64,000 nt of DNA from Diplonema papillatum (GCA_030068145.1 JAPJBO010000045.1:372001-436000); one strand, 5' to 3'; positions 21,235 to 30,310 are shown, counted from the stretch's first letter. Made by a program: numbers and translations. The notes: generated by a model not told the origin, from the letters alone.

Positions 21235-24200
21235 TTACAAACTCCTTGTGTCCATGTCTGCCACCATGTTCTGACTCGGCACGAGGTGTGTTCGGACGTC
21301 CGCCTTCTGCAGATGCGCGCACAGTCCGACAAGGAGATGGTTCTCGGCCAAGTGGGGGGACGCCAGCTTCCTGCACCGGCTTTCTGCGGTGCTATTGTCA
21401 TGGAAAGCCTCCATCCTCACCCAACCGACCGAAATCTCTCTCGCGACGCGCAGACCGATAGCCGCTGATACGAGTTCTCGGCGCCGTATGGGCGTTGGCG
21501 GGGCCAGCTGCGTCAGTTTATCTGCCCAAGTCCACCGCTCTCGAACGAGAACCACGCCCCTCGTTGGGTCCAGCACCGCGAAGGCGCCTCCCTCATCGGA
21601 AGCATCCGCCCAGATATGCAAATCTCTTGTGGGGTGACCGACTTGGCGTGGATTGCATTCGCGAAGCCACTTTTTCCCCGCGTTGACCTCCTCCAGCAGC
21701 TTCTGCGAGGGCGCGACCAGAGTGTCCCAGTCCTTGTTGGTTATGCACCTTCGACTTATCTGCCTGTTGGCTCTGAGCAGCCTTGGATACGCAGCCGCCG
21801 GACTTCTCATTATATAAAGGGCCCACCGCAGGCAACCAATGAATTGGGCCAGACCCCTGAACGAAGTGATCTTTCCTGGCGTTTCTTGACCTGCCACAGC
21901 ATCTGCCCACTGACGCGGGACAGCGAGCGTCTTCTCTTCGAGATTTAGCTGGACTCCGTCAAAGACTCCTGTCGAAGATGGGATAGTCACCTTATCCTCC
22001 CTTATCTGGATATTCGCATCTGCAATGGCTTTTCTCAGCCGCTTCTCTTTTTCACGCACATCCTCTTCGGTCGAACCGCCCAGCCCAATATCGTCGTATA
22101 CCGCGAGACTACTGTCTGAAACACCGGCAAGACGCCTAACCCCAAGGGTTGACAGCTGCGCAGCAGTGGGGGCGCGGGATATACCTGGCACCGCGACAGT
22201 GAATACATAGTACTCGCCACCCCTTGCCCTGAAACCGAGAGACTCGGATAGGGCCTGTGACACTGGTAACTGATAAAAATATCCCAATAAGTCCAGAACC
22301 ATGAAGAAAGAGAACTCTAGTACAAATGACTCTATGTCCCTAAGCGACGGGGTCTTTGGCGATAGCACCCGTGCAGTGCGCAGGTCGAAGGGCCGACCGT
22401 CAATCAGCAGTCGAGTCTCGCTCTTGCCCTTTTTCGCCACTTTAAAAACTCGTAGCGTGATCCTCGGCCTTCGCTCTGCAAGTCGCACGATGCCGCACTT
22501 CAGCATCGCGCTGAGGTCGCCTTGCGTTATATCCAGGCTGGGTAGCGCCTGATACCTCTCCGTGGTGGTCAACAGCAGTTCCTGTGTGCATTGCCGCAAC
22601 GTGAACGCCTCTGTGTCGGTCAGACCTTGCTCGATCACTGCATAGTTTGCCCTCGTGTTTGGCAAAGTGTCCAGAGGTCCGTCGGCCGTCTGGAGAATCG
22701 GCCTTGGCAGAGACCTCATGTATGAGCGCGTAGACAGCGCGCCCAGAACTGCTTCAGATGACCGGACCTTCGCTTTAACATCGGGCCGTGCCTCGACGAC
22801 GAAGCTCTCGACGCGCTCCTTTCTGTCGTACTCCTCTTCCGATTTCTCACCGAGCTCGCCCTGCATAGCGGCTTCTGCCCAGGCAAGCACTTTTAGTGTT
22901 ACCTTTCTGGCGTCCGGGTGAAACTCTTCATTCCACTCCTTGAGGGGATGGAACACGGCCAGATTGCTGGCGTACCACGGACAGAAAGTACTAACCTTTG
23001 GTGTACCTTTGACTTTCAGCGCGGTGTCGTCCCGTGGACTAGCTACGTGGAGGGCTTCCATGAGGGAGCAACTTATGCTTCGCCCGGAGCGCGTTCCCTT
23101 CAAAGCGGGGTTCCCTCGTAGTGGCGGCTGCTCTGCGGAGCGGGCTCCACCTTGCCAAAGGTGCCTACGCTGCTCTTTGTCGAGCACTCCCTGCAGGAGC
23201 GGGTGCCTCTGCGGAGGCGGGTGCTCTGCGGAGCGGCTTCCCTCTGGGAAGGGGGGCGTCTGCGGCGGCGGTTGTTCTATGTTCCTCTGCGGAGGTAGTT
23301 GCTCTGCGGAGCGGCTTCCCTCCGAAAAAGGGCGCCTCTGCGGAGGCGGTTCTGCGAAGTGTCTCTGCGGAGATGTTTGCTCTGCGGAGCGGATTCCCTC
23401 TGGAATGTGCCTCTGCGGAGACGGTTGCTCTGCGGAGCGGATTTCCTCTGGAACTGGAAAGTGCTTCTGCGGAAGCAGTTGCTCTGCGGAGCGGTTTTCC
23501 TCTTGAACTGGGGAGTGCCCCTGCGGAAACGGTCGCTCTGCGGAGCGGATTTTCTCTTGAGCTGGAGAGTGCCTCTGCGGAGGCGGTCGCTCTGCGGAGC
23601 GGATTCTCTCTTGAACTGGAAAGTGCTTCTGCGGAAGCCGTTGCTCTGCGGAGCGGTTTTTCTCTTGAACTGGGGAGTACCCCTGCGGAAGCGGTCGCTC
23701 TGCGGAGCGGACGTTCTCTTGAACTGGAGAGTGCCTTTGCGGAAGCGGTTGCTCTGCAGAGCGAATTCCGTCTGGTAAAAAACACCGTTGCTGAGACGGT
23801 CGCCCTGCGGGACAAGCTACCTCACTGGCGCGTGCAGGTGCGCAGACAGTCTTTCGGTCCGTCGGTGGTCTGGGGTCACGCATCCCCAAAGGTACCGCCG
23901 CAGTGTTGTCACCGATGTGTGCCTCGCAAGGAGCAGAAGCTCCTCCCAGTCGGCACCGCCCCTTGCCAGGTGCTGTAGCGCGCCTCTCTTCCAGCTGTGC
24001 CCAGAGCAAGCCGGCGCAACGTTTCTCGCTATACGCAGCAGGGTCTGTGCGGTCGTCTTGCCGAACGTCCCACGGCGCGCCAGCCAGCTTCTCACTTTCG
24101 ACGCCATATTCAGTGGGAGCCTGTAGGACACTTCTGATTCGTGCAGGCGAAGGCTTGCCTCTTTCGAGGTCCACCAAGCAATGCGAACTATACCAGGGGC

Positions 24201-24747
24201 CTGCATCGTTACGTCTCCGGACCTCAGAGCGGTCAGGTCTGCCATCCGTAACGCACAGCTCCATAGGAGCGTCGCCGCAGCCGCGAGCTCCTCGTCTCCC
24301 GATACGACGCCTATGATCGTCTGTGCCTCCTCGAAACTCAGCGGGACCGCGTGGCTCGGCGTCTCCCTTCTTTCCAGACGTCGCTTCAAGATCGCCCTTT
24401 TCGTCTTCGCCAGGTCGGCCGCTGGAACACCCCATCTTGAGCCCAACACGCTGACGTATTGCTCCACCGACACCGTGCGCATTTTCCCGGTCCTCGGGCG
24501 GCCCCGTCTGCCGGCCTCCCGCGCCGTGTAGCGGGCGAGCTGGGCCCCGCTCATTCCGTCGAGCATTGCAGCCGCGAATGCCTTGATCCGGAGGGATGCC
24601 GGTGCTGCTCGAAGCCCTGCAGCTTGTGTGAACTTCTCCAAGGTCCCCTCCATCGACAGACGCTGTTTTCTCGTCGATGACGCTAAAGCTAGCGACTCGA
24701 ACTTCTCGATTTTTCCCTCCCAGGACGCCATCTGGGAGGGGAGTCAT
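21235..24747 (-). CDS. RT-RNase H frame of the DIRS/Ngaro-like element
   Basis: This open frame is 1170 codons long. Its C-terminal ~480 residues (about 22700-21235) carry the reverse transcriptase, with an LLIDGRPFDLR segment, a FMVLDLLGYFYQLPV segment and the YDDIGL catalytic box. An RNase H part follows, with WADASDEGGAF and a later HDNSTAE. A Pro/Glu/Arg-rich linker made of tandem ~20-residue units lies before it (about 23790-23110). The first ~310 codons overlap the recombinase in another frame and may not be translated as such. Overlapping frames on one RNA are known in this family. Confidence 0.8.
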   Translation of the reverse strand: MTPLPDGVLGGKNREVRVASFSVIDEKTASVDGGDLGEVHTSCRASSSTGIPPDQGIRGCNARRNERGPARPLHGAGGRQTGPPEDRENAHGVGGAIRQRVGLKMGCSSGRPGEDEKGDLEATSGKKGDAEPRGPAEFRGGTDDHRRRIGRRGARGCGDAPMELCVTDGRPDRSEVRRRNDAGPWYSSHCLVDLERGKPSPARIRSVLQAPTEYGVESEKLAGAPWDVRQDDRTDPAAYSEKRCAGLLWAQLEERRATAPGKGRCRLGGASAPCEAHIGDNTAAVPLGMRDPRPPTDRKTVCAPARASEVACPAGRPSQQRCFLPDGIRSAEQPLPQRHSPVQENVRSAERPLPQGYSPVQEKNRSAEQRLPQKHFPVQERIRSAERPPPQRHSPAQEKIRSAERPFPQGHSPVQEENRSAEQLLPQKHFPVPEEIRSAEQPSPQRHIPEGIRSAEQTSPQRHFAEPPPQRRPFSEGSRSAEQLPPQRNIEQPPPQTPPFPEGSRSAEHPPPQRHPLLQGVLDKEQRRHLWQGGARSAEQPPLRGNPALKGTRSGRSISCSLMEALHVASPRDDTALKVKGTPKVSTFCPWYASNLAVFHPLKEWNEEFHPDARKVTLKVLAWAEAAMQGELGEKSEEEYDRKERVESFVVEARPDVKAKVRSSEAVLGALSTRSYMRSLPRPILQTADGPLDTLPNTRANYAVIEQGLTDTEAFTLRQCTQELLLTTTERYQALPSLDITQGDLSAMLKCGIVRLAERRPRITLRVFKVAKKGKSETRLLIDGRPFDLRTARVLSPKTPSLRDIESFVLEFSFFMVLDLLGYFYQLPVSQALSESLGFRARGGEYYVFTVAVPGISRAPTAAQLSTLGVRRLAGVSDSSLAVYDDIGLGGSTEEDVREKEKRLRKAIADANIQIREDKVTIPSSTGVFDGVQLNLEEKTLAVPRQWADAVAGQETPGKITSFRGLAQFIGCLRWALYIMRSPAAAYPRLLRANRQISRRCITNKDWDTLVAPSQKLLEEVNAGKKWLRECNPRQVGHPTRDLHIWADASDEGGAFAVLDPTRGVVLVRERWTWADKLTQLAPPTPIRRRELVSAAIGLRVAREISVGWVRMEAFHDNSTAESRCRKLASPHLAENHLLVGLCAHLQKADVRTHLVPSQNMVADMDTRSL
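23110..23790 (-). repeat. Coding minisatellite, units mostly about 60 bp
   Basis: A dozen or so units share a CTCTGCGGAGCGG core (plus strand), most about 60 bp apart between 23420 and 23720 and of variable length at the edges. In the RT frame the unit reads RSAEQPLPQRHSPVQE with variants. The array lies between the recombinase end (23817) and the RT domain. Confidence 0.85.
23817..24731 (-). CDS. Tyrosine recombinase of the DIRS/Ngaro-like element
   Basis: 304 codons starting 13 bases after the Gag frame ends. The N-terminal part resembles a SAM-like core-binding domain (TRKQRLSMEGTLEKFTQAAG). The C-terminal part has catalytic-domain landmarks in order: an Arg box (CALRMADLTALRSGDV), a Lys-bearing beta region (WWTSKEASLRL), an HSWKRGALQHLA box and RHTSVTTLRRYLWG with the presumed nucleophilic Tyr. 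These motifs are typical of DIRS/Ngaro recombinases. The frame lies upstream of RT and overlaps the long RT frame. Confidence 0.82.
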   Translation of the reverse strand: MASWEGKIEKFESLALASSTRKQRLSMEGTLEKFTQAAGLRAAPASLRIKAFAAAMLDGMSGAQLARYTAREAGRRGRPRTGKMRTVSVEQYVSVLGSRWGVPAADLAKTKRAILKRRLERRETPSHAVPLSFEEAQTIIGVVSGDEELAAAATLLWSCALRMADLTALRSGDVTMQAPGIVRIAWWTSKEASLRLHESEVSYRLPLNMASKVRSWLARRGTFGKTTAQTLLRIARNVAPACSGHSWKRGALQHLARGGADWEELLLLARHTSVTTLRRYLWGCVTPDHRRTERLSAHLHAPVR

Positions 24748-25700
24748 TCGTTTTTTGGAGGTGCGTTCCGCTTGCCCGAGGGCGGCACCGATACCCGTTG
24801 CGGCGCCGCTACATGCCTGAATCTACAGCGTTCGCGCATGCAACGCCCATTGCGGAAGTTATGGCAAATTGCCGACGGCCCCTTCGCACTCGTACTCCGG
24901 TCGCTGCCGCGCTGCCTGATTGCAGCTTTCAGACGCCGGCGTGCTTCTGCGACGTGTCGTGGAAGGCGCGAGGCCTCCTGTATTCCTCGCATTTCCACCC
25001 CTGCAGCCGGGTTCCGCGTGTCGTAGACCGCCTGCAGCTGTTCGTACTCGTTGAACAGCCGAGTCAGCTTTAGCAGCCACATCGGCGTGGCCATCGGACC
25101 CCGCATTCGCAGGTGCTCCCGGACTTTGGAAGTCACATCATCCCGTCTCTCCTGCAGTTCCCTATTGCTGCGAAACCTGTACAGGCGTGACACCGTACCT
25201 TCGAGAAGAGCAAAACCCCCGACCCCGATAGGAGCGTCCTTCCAAAATGTCGCCTCCAGCATCTTGAAGTCGTCTTCCTCATCCTCGTCAAGCACCATAC
25301 TATTTCCCACTGGGGGCACGTGCCGGTCCAATAGCTCCAACGCCTCCCGCTCATCGCCCGCCAGGGCCAATTCCTGCAGCGCATCGGCGTCCATCTTCTG
25401 CCAGAAGCCCGGGTACTCATCCTCGAAGGCATCAAAGATGGCCCCCGCCCGATCGACGTCCAACATCGGCAGCAACGCTTCGGGACGCAACTCCTGTTGT
25501 GGTGCTGGCCTGCTTCGCTTCGCCCGCGGTTCATCCGGGTCCTCCAGCGGTCTTCCCCGCTGCTGCTGCTGCTCTTTCAGCCGCTCTTCAGCCTCCCTCA
25601 GCTTCTCCTCGCGCTCTTTAAGCGACCGCTCCAGCTCCTCCATCCTCTTCTCCCGTTCCAGAAGTTCATCCCCGTTTCTCGCCTGCGCCTTCGGCGGCAT
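24744..25700 (-). CDS. Gag-like protein with CCCH zinc finger
   Basis: 318 codons from the first ATG after A1. A charged N-terminal coiled coil (residues about 12-50) is followed by an acidic, globular middle and a C-terminal CHNFRNGRCMRERCRFRH motif (C-x7-C-x4-C-x3-H). The position in the element and the nucleic-acid-binding finger suggest the Gag role. No sequence match to a named Gag family was recognised. Confidence 0.7.
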   Translation of the reverse strand: MPPKAQARNGDELLEREKRMEELERSLKEREEKLREAEERLKEQQQQRGRPLEDPDEPRAKRSRPAPQQELRPEALLPMLDVDRAGAIFDAFEDEYPGFWQKMDADALQELALAGDEREALELLDRHVPPVGNSMVLDEDEEDDFKMLEATFWKDAPIGVGGFALLEGTVSRLYRFRSNRELQERRDDVTSKVREHLRMRGPMATPMWLLKLTRLFNEYEQLQAVYDTRNPAAGVEMRGIQEASRLPRHVAEARRRLKAAIRQRGSDRSTSAKGPSAICHNFRNGRCMRERCRFRHVAAPQRVSVPPSGKRNAPPKNE

Positions 25701-25712
25701 ATTCTGGTCTCG

Positions 25713-25842
25713 ACTTTGAAATTTTTTCTGACCTGCGGGTCAGTGGCGCAAAAAATCGGAAAGGGAGAAGGTGTGTGTTTGGGTGTTCACCTATATTGTT
25801 GGGAGAATAAGACCAAGCGAAAAAAGACTGCGTGTTTTTTCT
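25713..25842 (-). repeat. Split direct repeat A1
   Basis: 130 bp that looks identical to A2. It is the 5' end of the DIRS/Ngaro-like element. Its outer edge lies a few bases from the homopolymer tract that marks the 3' end of the neighbouring Penelope-like element. Confidence 0.9.
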
Positions 25843-25849
25843 AACCGAA

Positions 25850-28800
25850 AAAAAAAAAAAAAAAGGGGGGTGAAAAAGGTTCGTGCCCTCGTAGCTCGCC
25901 GGGCCAGCGCTCCAGATAGGACTGGGCTAGGTACTTTGGTGGCATGCGGGGTTTTTTGCACAGGTGCGCTCGTGGATTTCGACACCCCGTGCGTTGGCGA
26001 AAGATCCGCCGCTCAGTTTTTCGGTTGCCCCACAGTGGGAACATTCCAGTGGCTGAGCGTTACCTTGAGATGTCTTATCAACATCCTGGTCGGACCGTGT
26101 CTTCTTCGTGTCCGGTTTCCCGCTTGGTGACTGGCTGGCTGTTGGACTGGCTGTTGGCATGCGTGGGCGTTTTCTGCGAGGTGGTGACTCGGGTTGCGAC
26201 TGCGATAGGCCTTCAAGTACTTCGTTGAAGAAGCTTGACCCGTCCCCAGTGGGATTGGGAACGGGACCCATGTTCGACGACCGGGTGATAAACCGAGTTT
26301 TTGTGTCATCGTTCATGTTGCCCTGGACTGGTATGAAATGCCATTGGGCAATGTGGCCAAGCAATTGGCGGTTAGAGCCGTTTCCTACTTCGCTGTACTT
26401 GTAATCACCCGCTTCCGTGATCTGGAAGATACAGAGTTGGGTGTCTCGCAGGCGGGAGAAGCCTTCAAGGGCGAAGTGGTCTCCCCACGCACCGTTCCGT
26501 AAACCTTCGATGTAGCTCGTTGTAGACCAGTCTACGCAGAACGGTCGAAGGTAGGATTGGTTGCTTTCCCAATAGTCCGCTATCTCCTGGCGGAGATGTT
26601 GCGCGTCTTCCTGCTTGCCATAAGCAAGACTGTGGAAGAGGCAGTTACCGTCGCCGGGTACTGACCGTGGCTGAAGGCCAATGCTGCGAAGACGTGTGTT
26701 CAGTCTCGCTTCGCGTGCGATCATGCCGTTACTGGCCAGCGGCCGTACCCATTGAGGCTTGCCTACCTCCTCGTTTTCTGCGAGTGGGAAGAAGGCCGAC
26801 TTCGTGGTGTGCGTTAGTTCGTCAACAAACTTTCCAAGCTTTTGCTTTCTTTTGCGCCCCACGATGGGTTCCTCTTCTATGAGGGGGAGACCTGCTTCGT
26901 ATGCTGCCACACACGAGTGAAACCACTTTCTCAAGTGACGTTGGGAAGGTTCGAGGTTAGGGAGACGCTCCTGTACCCCTTGGAAGAAGACCTTCTTCAG
27001 TTTGTGCTTCAAGTGGCCTCTGTTAAGGAGAAGAAAAATTGAGAGCTGGATCTCTCGTAGAGCGTCTGGCCAATTGTTTGTTAGGGTAAGGCAACGGACT
27101 AAGAGGTTCTTTAGGATTGCTGACCCCTGGTGGTGGGGGATGGTAGACCAGCTGTGGATGAAACGGACCGGCTTGAAGTGCCAGTTGCGCGACTTTTCGT
27201 TCACCGACAGGCGTACAAAGAAATGGTGCGTGTTCGAGTCAGGTTCGAGTCTGATGCGTATTCCGATATACTCGACGTCACCTTCTTTCAGTGTTGTTTC
27301 TTTGTACTGCATGTGGTACAACTCCTGAGGTGGTGGAGGTACATCGAAGGTTAGGAAGTCATCGATGTACCTCTTCGTGTCGGCATATTGGCGAGCCTTT
27401 GCCGGGTCCTCTTTCATCAACTCATCCACGAACCCGGCTTCAACACTATAACAGAATAGGTTGGCCAGGTCGGGGGAGGCGTTAGCCCCCAGAGGCAGTC
27501 CACAAACTTGCTGGAGGAGCAAACCACCTTGTTCGATGAAGCAGTTGTCCACGCAAAGGTCTATGAGGGACGCGATTTCGTCGAGTGAGAAACTCTTGTT
27601 TTTGTTCCCTGGTAGATTAAGAGTAATTCCAGAGCAGTTACCAAAAAGGAGGGCCTCTTTGATTGCCTTTAGTACACCTTCTTTTAGCGCCCCTTGGGGG
27701 AGTAGGTTGAACATGGTCGTAAAATCGAAGGTTCGCGGTTTTTTGTGCTTGAGTTGTCTATAACGCTGTTTGATGTCAACGGCGACTTCGTCAGCGCTTT
27801 CGACAATCCAATACCGCGAGATGCCGTATTTTTTGCGCAGAATCAGGTCTTTTTCTTTAAGCAACCGCATGATCCGTTTGAGGATCAGGGAAAGCGTTTT
27901 GTTCGCTTCTGTGGTGACTGCGCGGGGCTTGCCTTCTTTTTTGCGGGGCTCCACGTTTGGCCTTTCTTCCTCTTCTGAAAGAGAAGAAGTTCCCTCAACG
28001 GGAGGCGGCTCTCGTGACGACACCCCTGCGATCCACCGCATCCCTTTTTGCTGTTTGTGCAGCTTTGGCAGACCATAGACGTAAGGTAGCTTATCGACTG
28101 CAGGAAAGCCGAATGAGCTATTGGCTTCATGTAACGGTCGCAGGGCATTCGGTCGGTCATCGACCTTTCTGTAACAGGCGTTTGTGAGGTGCTCGTTGAG
28201 AAGCTTATGGTAAAGCCGTTTGCAAACAAACCCCGCGTCGTGCCTGCTTTTGTCTACCTTTGTAACGACAAAGTGTTCGTGCAACTTGAAGAGAGCTTGC
28301 TTTGTCGGCCCAGAGAGAGAGTCAGGAGACAAGTGCGGGTTTGAAACGAACCTTTGTTTGATCTCGGTGGTTAGGTGCGCGCTGAACCTACTTTGTTCCT
28401 CTTCTGTGGCTTTCTTGAACGTCGTCATGACGTATTCTTTCACATCTTCTTCTAGGTTATGGAAAACCTCGTCGACGTGGTGGGAGAGACGGAACTTCAG
28501 TCCCATAGTGAAAAGGTGTTGCAGTTCAGGCTCAAGTTTCAGATCCTGTGCAGTACACATTACGTGACCATCGAAAACCGCGTCCGCCTCGGAGTTTAGG
28601 AAACTCTTGCAGGGGCAGCTGTCAAGGTCAGCTTGAGTTGGTGGACCGGGGGTGTTGAGACTCTCCTTCGTAGCGTTGAGGAGGAACGCCGAAATTGGAG
28701 GTCCCAACTTGTTGCAGATCCGAGTTCGGTCGAGCAGCTCTGGATCCGGACACAGAGCGCGGGTCTCTTCTGAGCGAAGAAGCGAGGCGATCTGAACCGC

Positions 28801-30310
28801 GTCGAGGGTCTTGTGGTCAAACCTAAGCTTGAACCACTTGACGGCGGTGTCCTTTTTCTTTTGCATCTTCGAGAGGGCAAACGGCGTAAGTCGCGAGATC
28901 AGTTTCCGTTCAAGAATCTCGACTTTTGGGGTGAAGAACTCCCCGACAAGGTACTTACGCATGAACTCGAGGACTTTGACAACTCGACGGAGTTGCCAGT
29001 TCTCGAGGTCGTAGTTCGCCAGCCGTGTCTCGTCGAGTCTCAAAAGGTAATTTAATTGCCTTTTGATCCCCGCATAACGGCCGCTCTCTTCGAGGTGGGG
29101 AACGTTGTCCTCGAGGACAATCGTTTGCGGTTCCTCGGTTTTGCGAGGCCGTTCCTTTTTCCTCGATTTTGGGGGAGGACGCTTCTTTTTCTTTCTTTTG
29201 CGTTTGGGCACTGCCGCCGAGTAAAAGCCTTTTTGGTTGAGCAGAGGTTGGAGCGTGTTAATATAATGATATTCCCTCGGTAGAGCTTGGCGAAAGAATA
29301 GGAAACGCTTCCGCTTGGGGTCCATGTCGCGGGTAGCTTCGAAGTCAATCTTTTCCAACACAATTACAGGGAGCGGTGATCCTCTCTGTAAGAGGAATTG
29401 TTCAACTTTCGTTGTCGGCTTTCCAGTTTTGGTCTTGTGCTTGGCGCCTGAGAAGTGCGCTGAGGCTCGATCCCGTGCCGTGCCACTTGTTTGGCCAACA
29501 TAAACGATTTCGCCGTTTTCCTTAACGAGAGCATAAACGACACCGGGTTGTCGGATGCTAGAAGAAGCTTGCGGAATCTTGTGACGGTAGCGTTTTCCAG
29601 CCGTAGCCAATGCGTTAGCACATGCCTCAGCATAGGCGGCACTGTCTAGCTTGCCGTCGGTGAAATGCGGAGATTCTTCTTTGTGGAAGGCCTTTTTGTT
29701 CCGCAGGACCTCGTAGCAGTTGAAGGAGGTCATCCACGGATTCTTCCTCACCTCTGGCCGCTTAAACGAGTGCAATCTCGTCTTCGTCGGCTTCGGCAGG
29801 GGAGCTTTGCTCTTTTTGTCTGCAGCTTTCGGAGGGCCATTGGTTTGGTGGATGCAAACTCTCAATGGTTTGAGCCTACCCAGGAGGGTTTGCTCCAAAT
29901 AACCTTGAAGCTCCCCCGTTGACGCCTTCCTTAAGAAATGACCAAACACGTTCAGTGTACGGTCTTTTCCCAGGTGTGCAGCTGCGACACGGAAGTCGCG
30001 GTGCAGGTTCTCCCTAACAAGAAGGCTCACGACAAGACCAGTCAAGTCCTGAACAGAGCTTTTCGAGGGAGGAGGAGTGTGACTGCGATCGTGACTTTGT
30101 TTATTACCTTTCCAACCTTTCCCTGACGTTTGTCCCTTGCTTTTGCCTTTTCCTTTTGAGCCTTCCTTGTTGATTGGTGTCTTTCGCCCTTTTGCCGGAG
30201 AGCGAACGTTTTGCTGTCCTTTAGAGGGAGGACACCCTTTGGAATGCCCGTTTCGGGGAGGGCCCCCCTTCGTGGATTTAGAAGCAGCAGGTCGATTGTT
30301 TTAACGACTA
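25850..30310 (-). mobile_element. Penelope-like retroelement with N-terminal GIY-YIG and OTU protease domain
   Basis: A single long minus-strand frame (25927-30045) encodes an endonuclease-bearing Penelope-like protein. The 3' edge is taken at the A/G homopolymer run at 25848-25867 (T-rich on the coding strand), right beside repeat A1. The 5' edge is uncertain; I see no terminal structure before about 30300. The frame is uninterrupted, so the insertion should be young. Penelope-like elements typically carry pseudo-LTRs in partial tandem; the R2 repeats at 20110 and 30878 might play that part but also occur elsewhere alone. Confidence 0.75.
25927..30045 (-). CDS. Penelope-like polyprotein: GIY-YIG, reverse transcriptase, OTU cysteine protease, zinc finger
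   Basis: 1372 codons, counted from a non-ATG codon; the first ATG in frame is at 29733 (residue 105). In order: a basic N terminus; a GIY-YIG endonuclease at about 168-270 (VVYAL, IVYVGQTSG, Arg in TARDRASAHF, the Glu-bearing PREYHYINTLQPLLN); a long middle; an RT at about 660-1000 with LPYVYGLPKLHKQ, GLPLGANASPDLANLF and the catalytic RYIDDFLTF near residue 893. An OTU fold follows at about 1110-1240, with DGNCLFHSLA carrying the catalytic Cys, EGLRNGAWGDHFALEGFS and the His in AQWHFIP. A C-terminal C2H2-like finger (CSHCG then HERTCAKNPACH) completes it. N-terminal GIY-YIG is known in algal Chlamys and Naiad-type elements, whereas most Penelopes carry it C-terminally. The OTU fusion is the notable part. 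Confidence 0.88.
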   Translation of the reverse strand: MTGLVVSLLVRENLHRDFRVAAAHLGKDRTLNVFGHFLRKASTGELQGYLEQTLLGRLKPLRVCIHQTNGPPKAADKKSKAPLPKPTKTRLHSFKRPEVRKNPWMTSFNCYEVLRNKKAFHKEESPHFTDGKLDSAAYAEACANALATAGKRYRHKIPQASSSIRQPGVVYALVKENGEIVYVGQTSGTARDRASAHFSGAKHKTKTGKPTTKVEQFLLQRGSPLPVIVLEKIDFEATRDMDPKRKRFLFFRQALPREYHYINTLQPLLNQKGFYSAAVPKRKRKKKKRPPPKSRKKERPRKTEEPQTIVLEDNVPHLEESGRYAGIKRQLNYLLRLDETRLANYDLENWQLRRVVKVLEFMRKYLVGEFFTPKVEILERKLISRLTPFALSKMQKKKDTAVKWFKLRFDHKTLDAVQIASLLRSEETRALCPDPELLDRTRICNKLGPPISAFLLNATKESLNTPGPPTQADLDSCPCKSFLNSEADAVFDGHVMCTAQDLKLEPELQHLFTMGLKFRLSHHVDEVFHNLEEDVKEYVMTTFKKATEEEQSRFSAHLTTEIKQRFVSNPHLSPDSLSGPTKQALFKLHEHFVVTKVDKSRHDAGFVCKRLYHKLLNEHLTNACYRKVDDRPNALRPLHEANSSFGFPAVDKLPYVYGLPKLHKQQKGMRWIAGVSSREPPPVEGTSSLSEEEERPNVEPRKKEGKPRAVTTEANKTLSLILKRIMRLLKEKDLILRKKYGISRYWIVESADEVAVDIKQRYRQLKHKKPRTFDFTTMFNLLPQGALKEGVLKAIKEALLFGNCSGITLNLPGNKNKSFSLDEIASLIDLCVDNCFIEQGGLLLQQVCGLPLGANASPDLANLFCYSVEAGFVDELMKEDPAKARQYADTKRYIDDFLTFDVPPPPQELYHMQYKETTLKEGDVEYIGIRIRLEPDSNTHHFFVRLSVNEKSRNWHFKPVRFIHSWSTIPHHQGSAILKNLLVRCLTLTNNWPDALREIQLSIFLLLNRGHLKHKLKKVFFQGVQERLPNLEPSQRHLRKWFHSCVAAYEAGLPLIEEEPIVGRKRKQKLGKFVDELTHTTKSAFFPLAENEEVGKPQWVRPLASNGMIAREARLNTRLRSIGLQPRSVPGDGNCLFHSLAYGKQEDAQHLRQEIADYWESNQSYLRPFCVDWSTTSYIEGLRNGAWGDHFALEGFSRLRDTQLCIFQITEAGDYKYSEVGNGSNRQLLGHIAQWHFIPVQGNMNDDTKTRFITRSSNMGPVPNPTGDGSSFFNEVLEGLSQSQPESPPRRKRPRMPTASPTASQSPSGKPDTKKTRSDQDVDKTSQGNAQPLECSHCGATEKLSGGSFANARGVEIHERTCAKNPACHQST

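Larger units (their letters stand above)
20400..25842 (-). mobile_element. DIRS/Ngaro-like tyrosine-recombinase retrotransposon with split direct repeats
   Basis: The element is read on the minus strand. Layout: A1 (25842-25713), three frames (25700-21235), B1 (21197-20898), A2 (20891-20762), a 62-bp spacer, B2 (20699-20400). This A1-ORF-B1-A2-B2 arrangement is the split-direct-repeat signature of Ngaro-type elements, which integrate as circles through a tyrosine recombinase. The A copies (130 bp) and B copies (300 bp) look identical by eye, so insertion should be recent. The encoded parts are a zinc-finger Gag-like protein, a tyrosine recombinase and an RT-RNase H. No methyltransferase domain was seen, which favours Ngaro over classical DIRS. 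The element looks whole. The recombinase lies before the RT, an unusual order. Confidence 0.88.
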
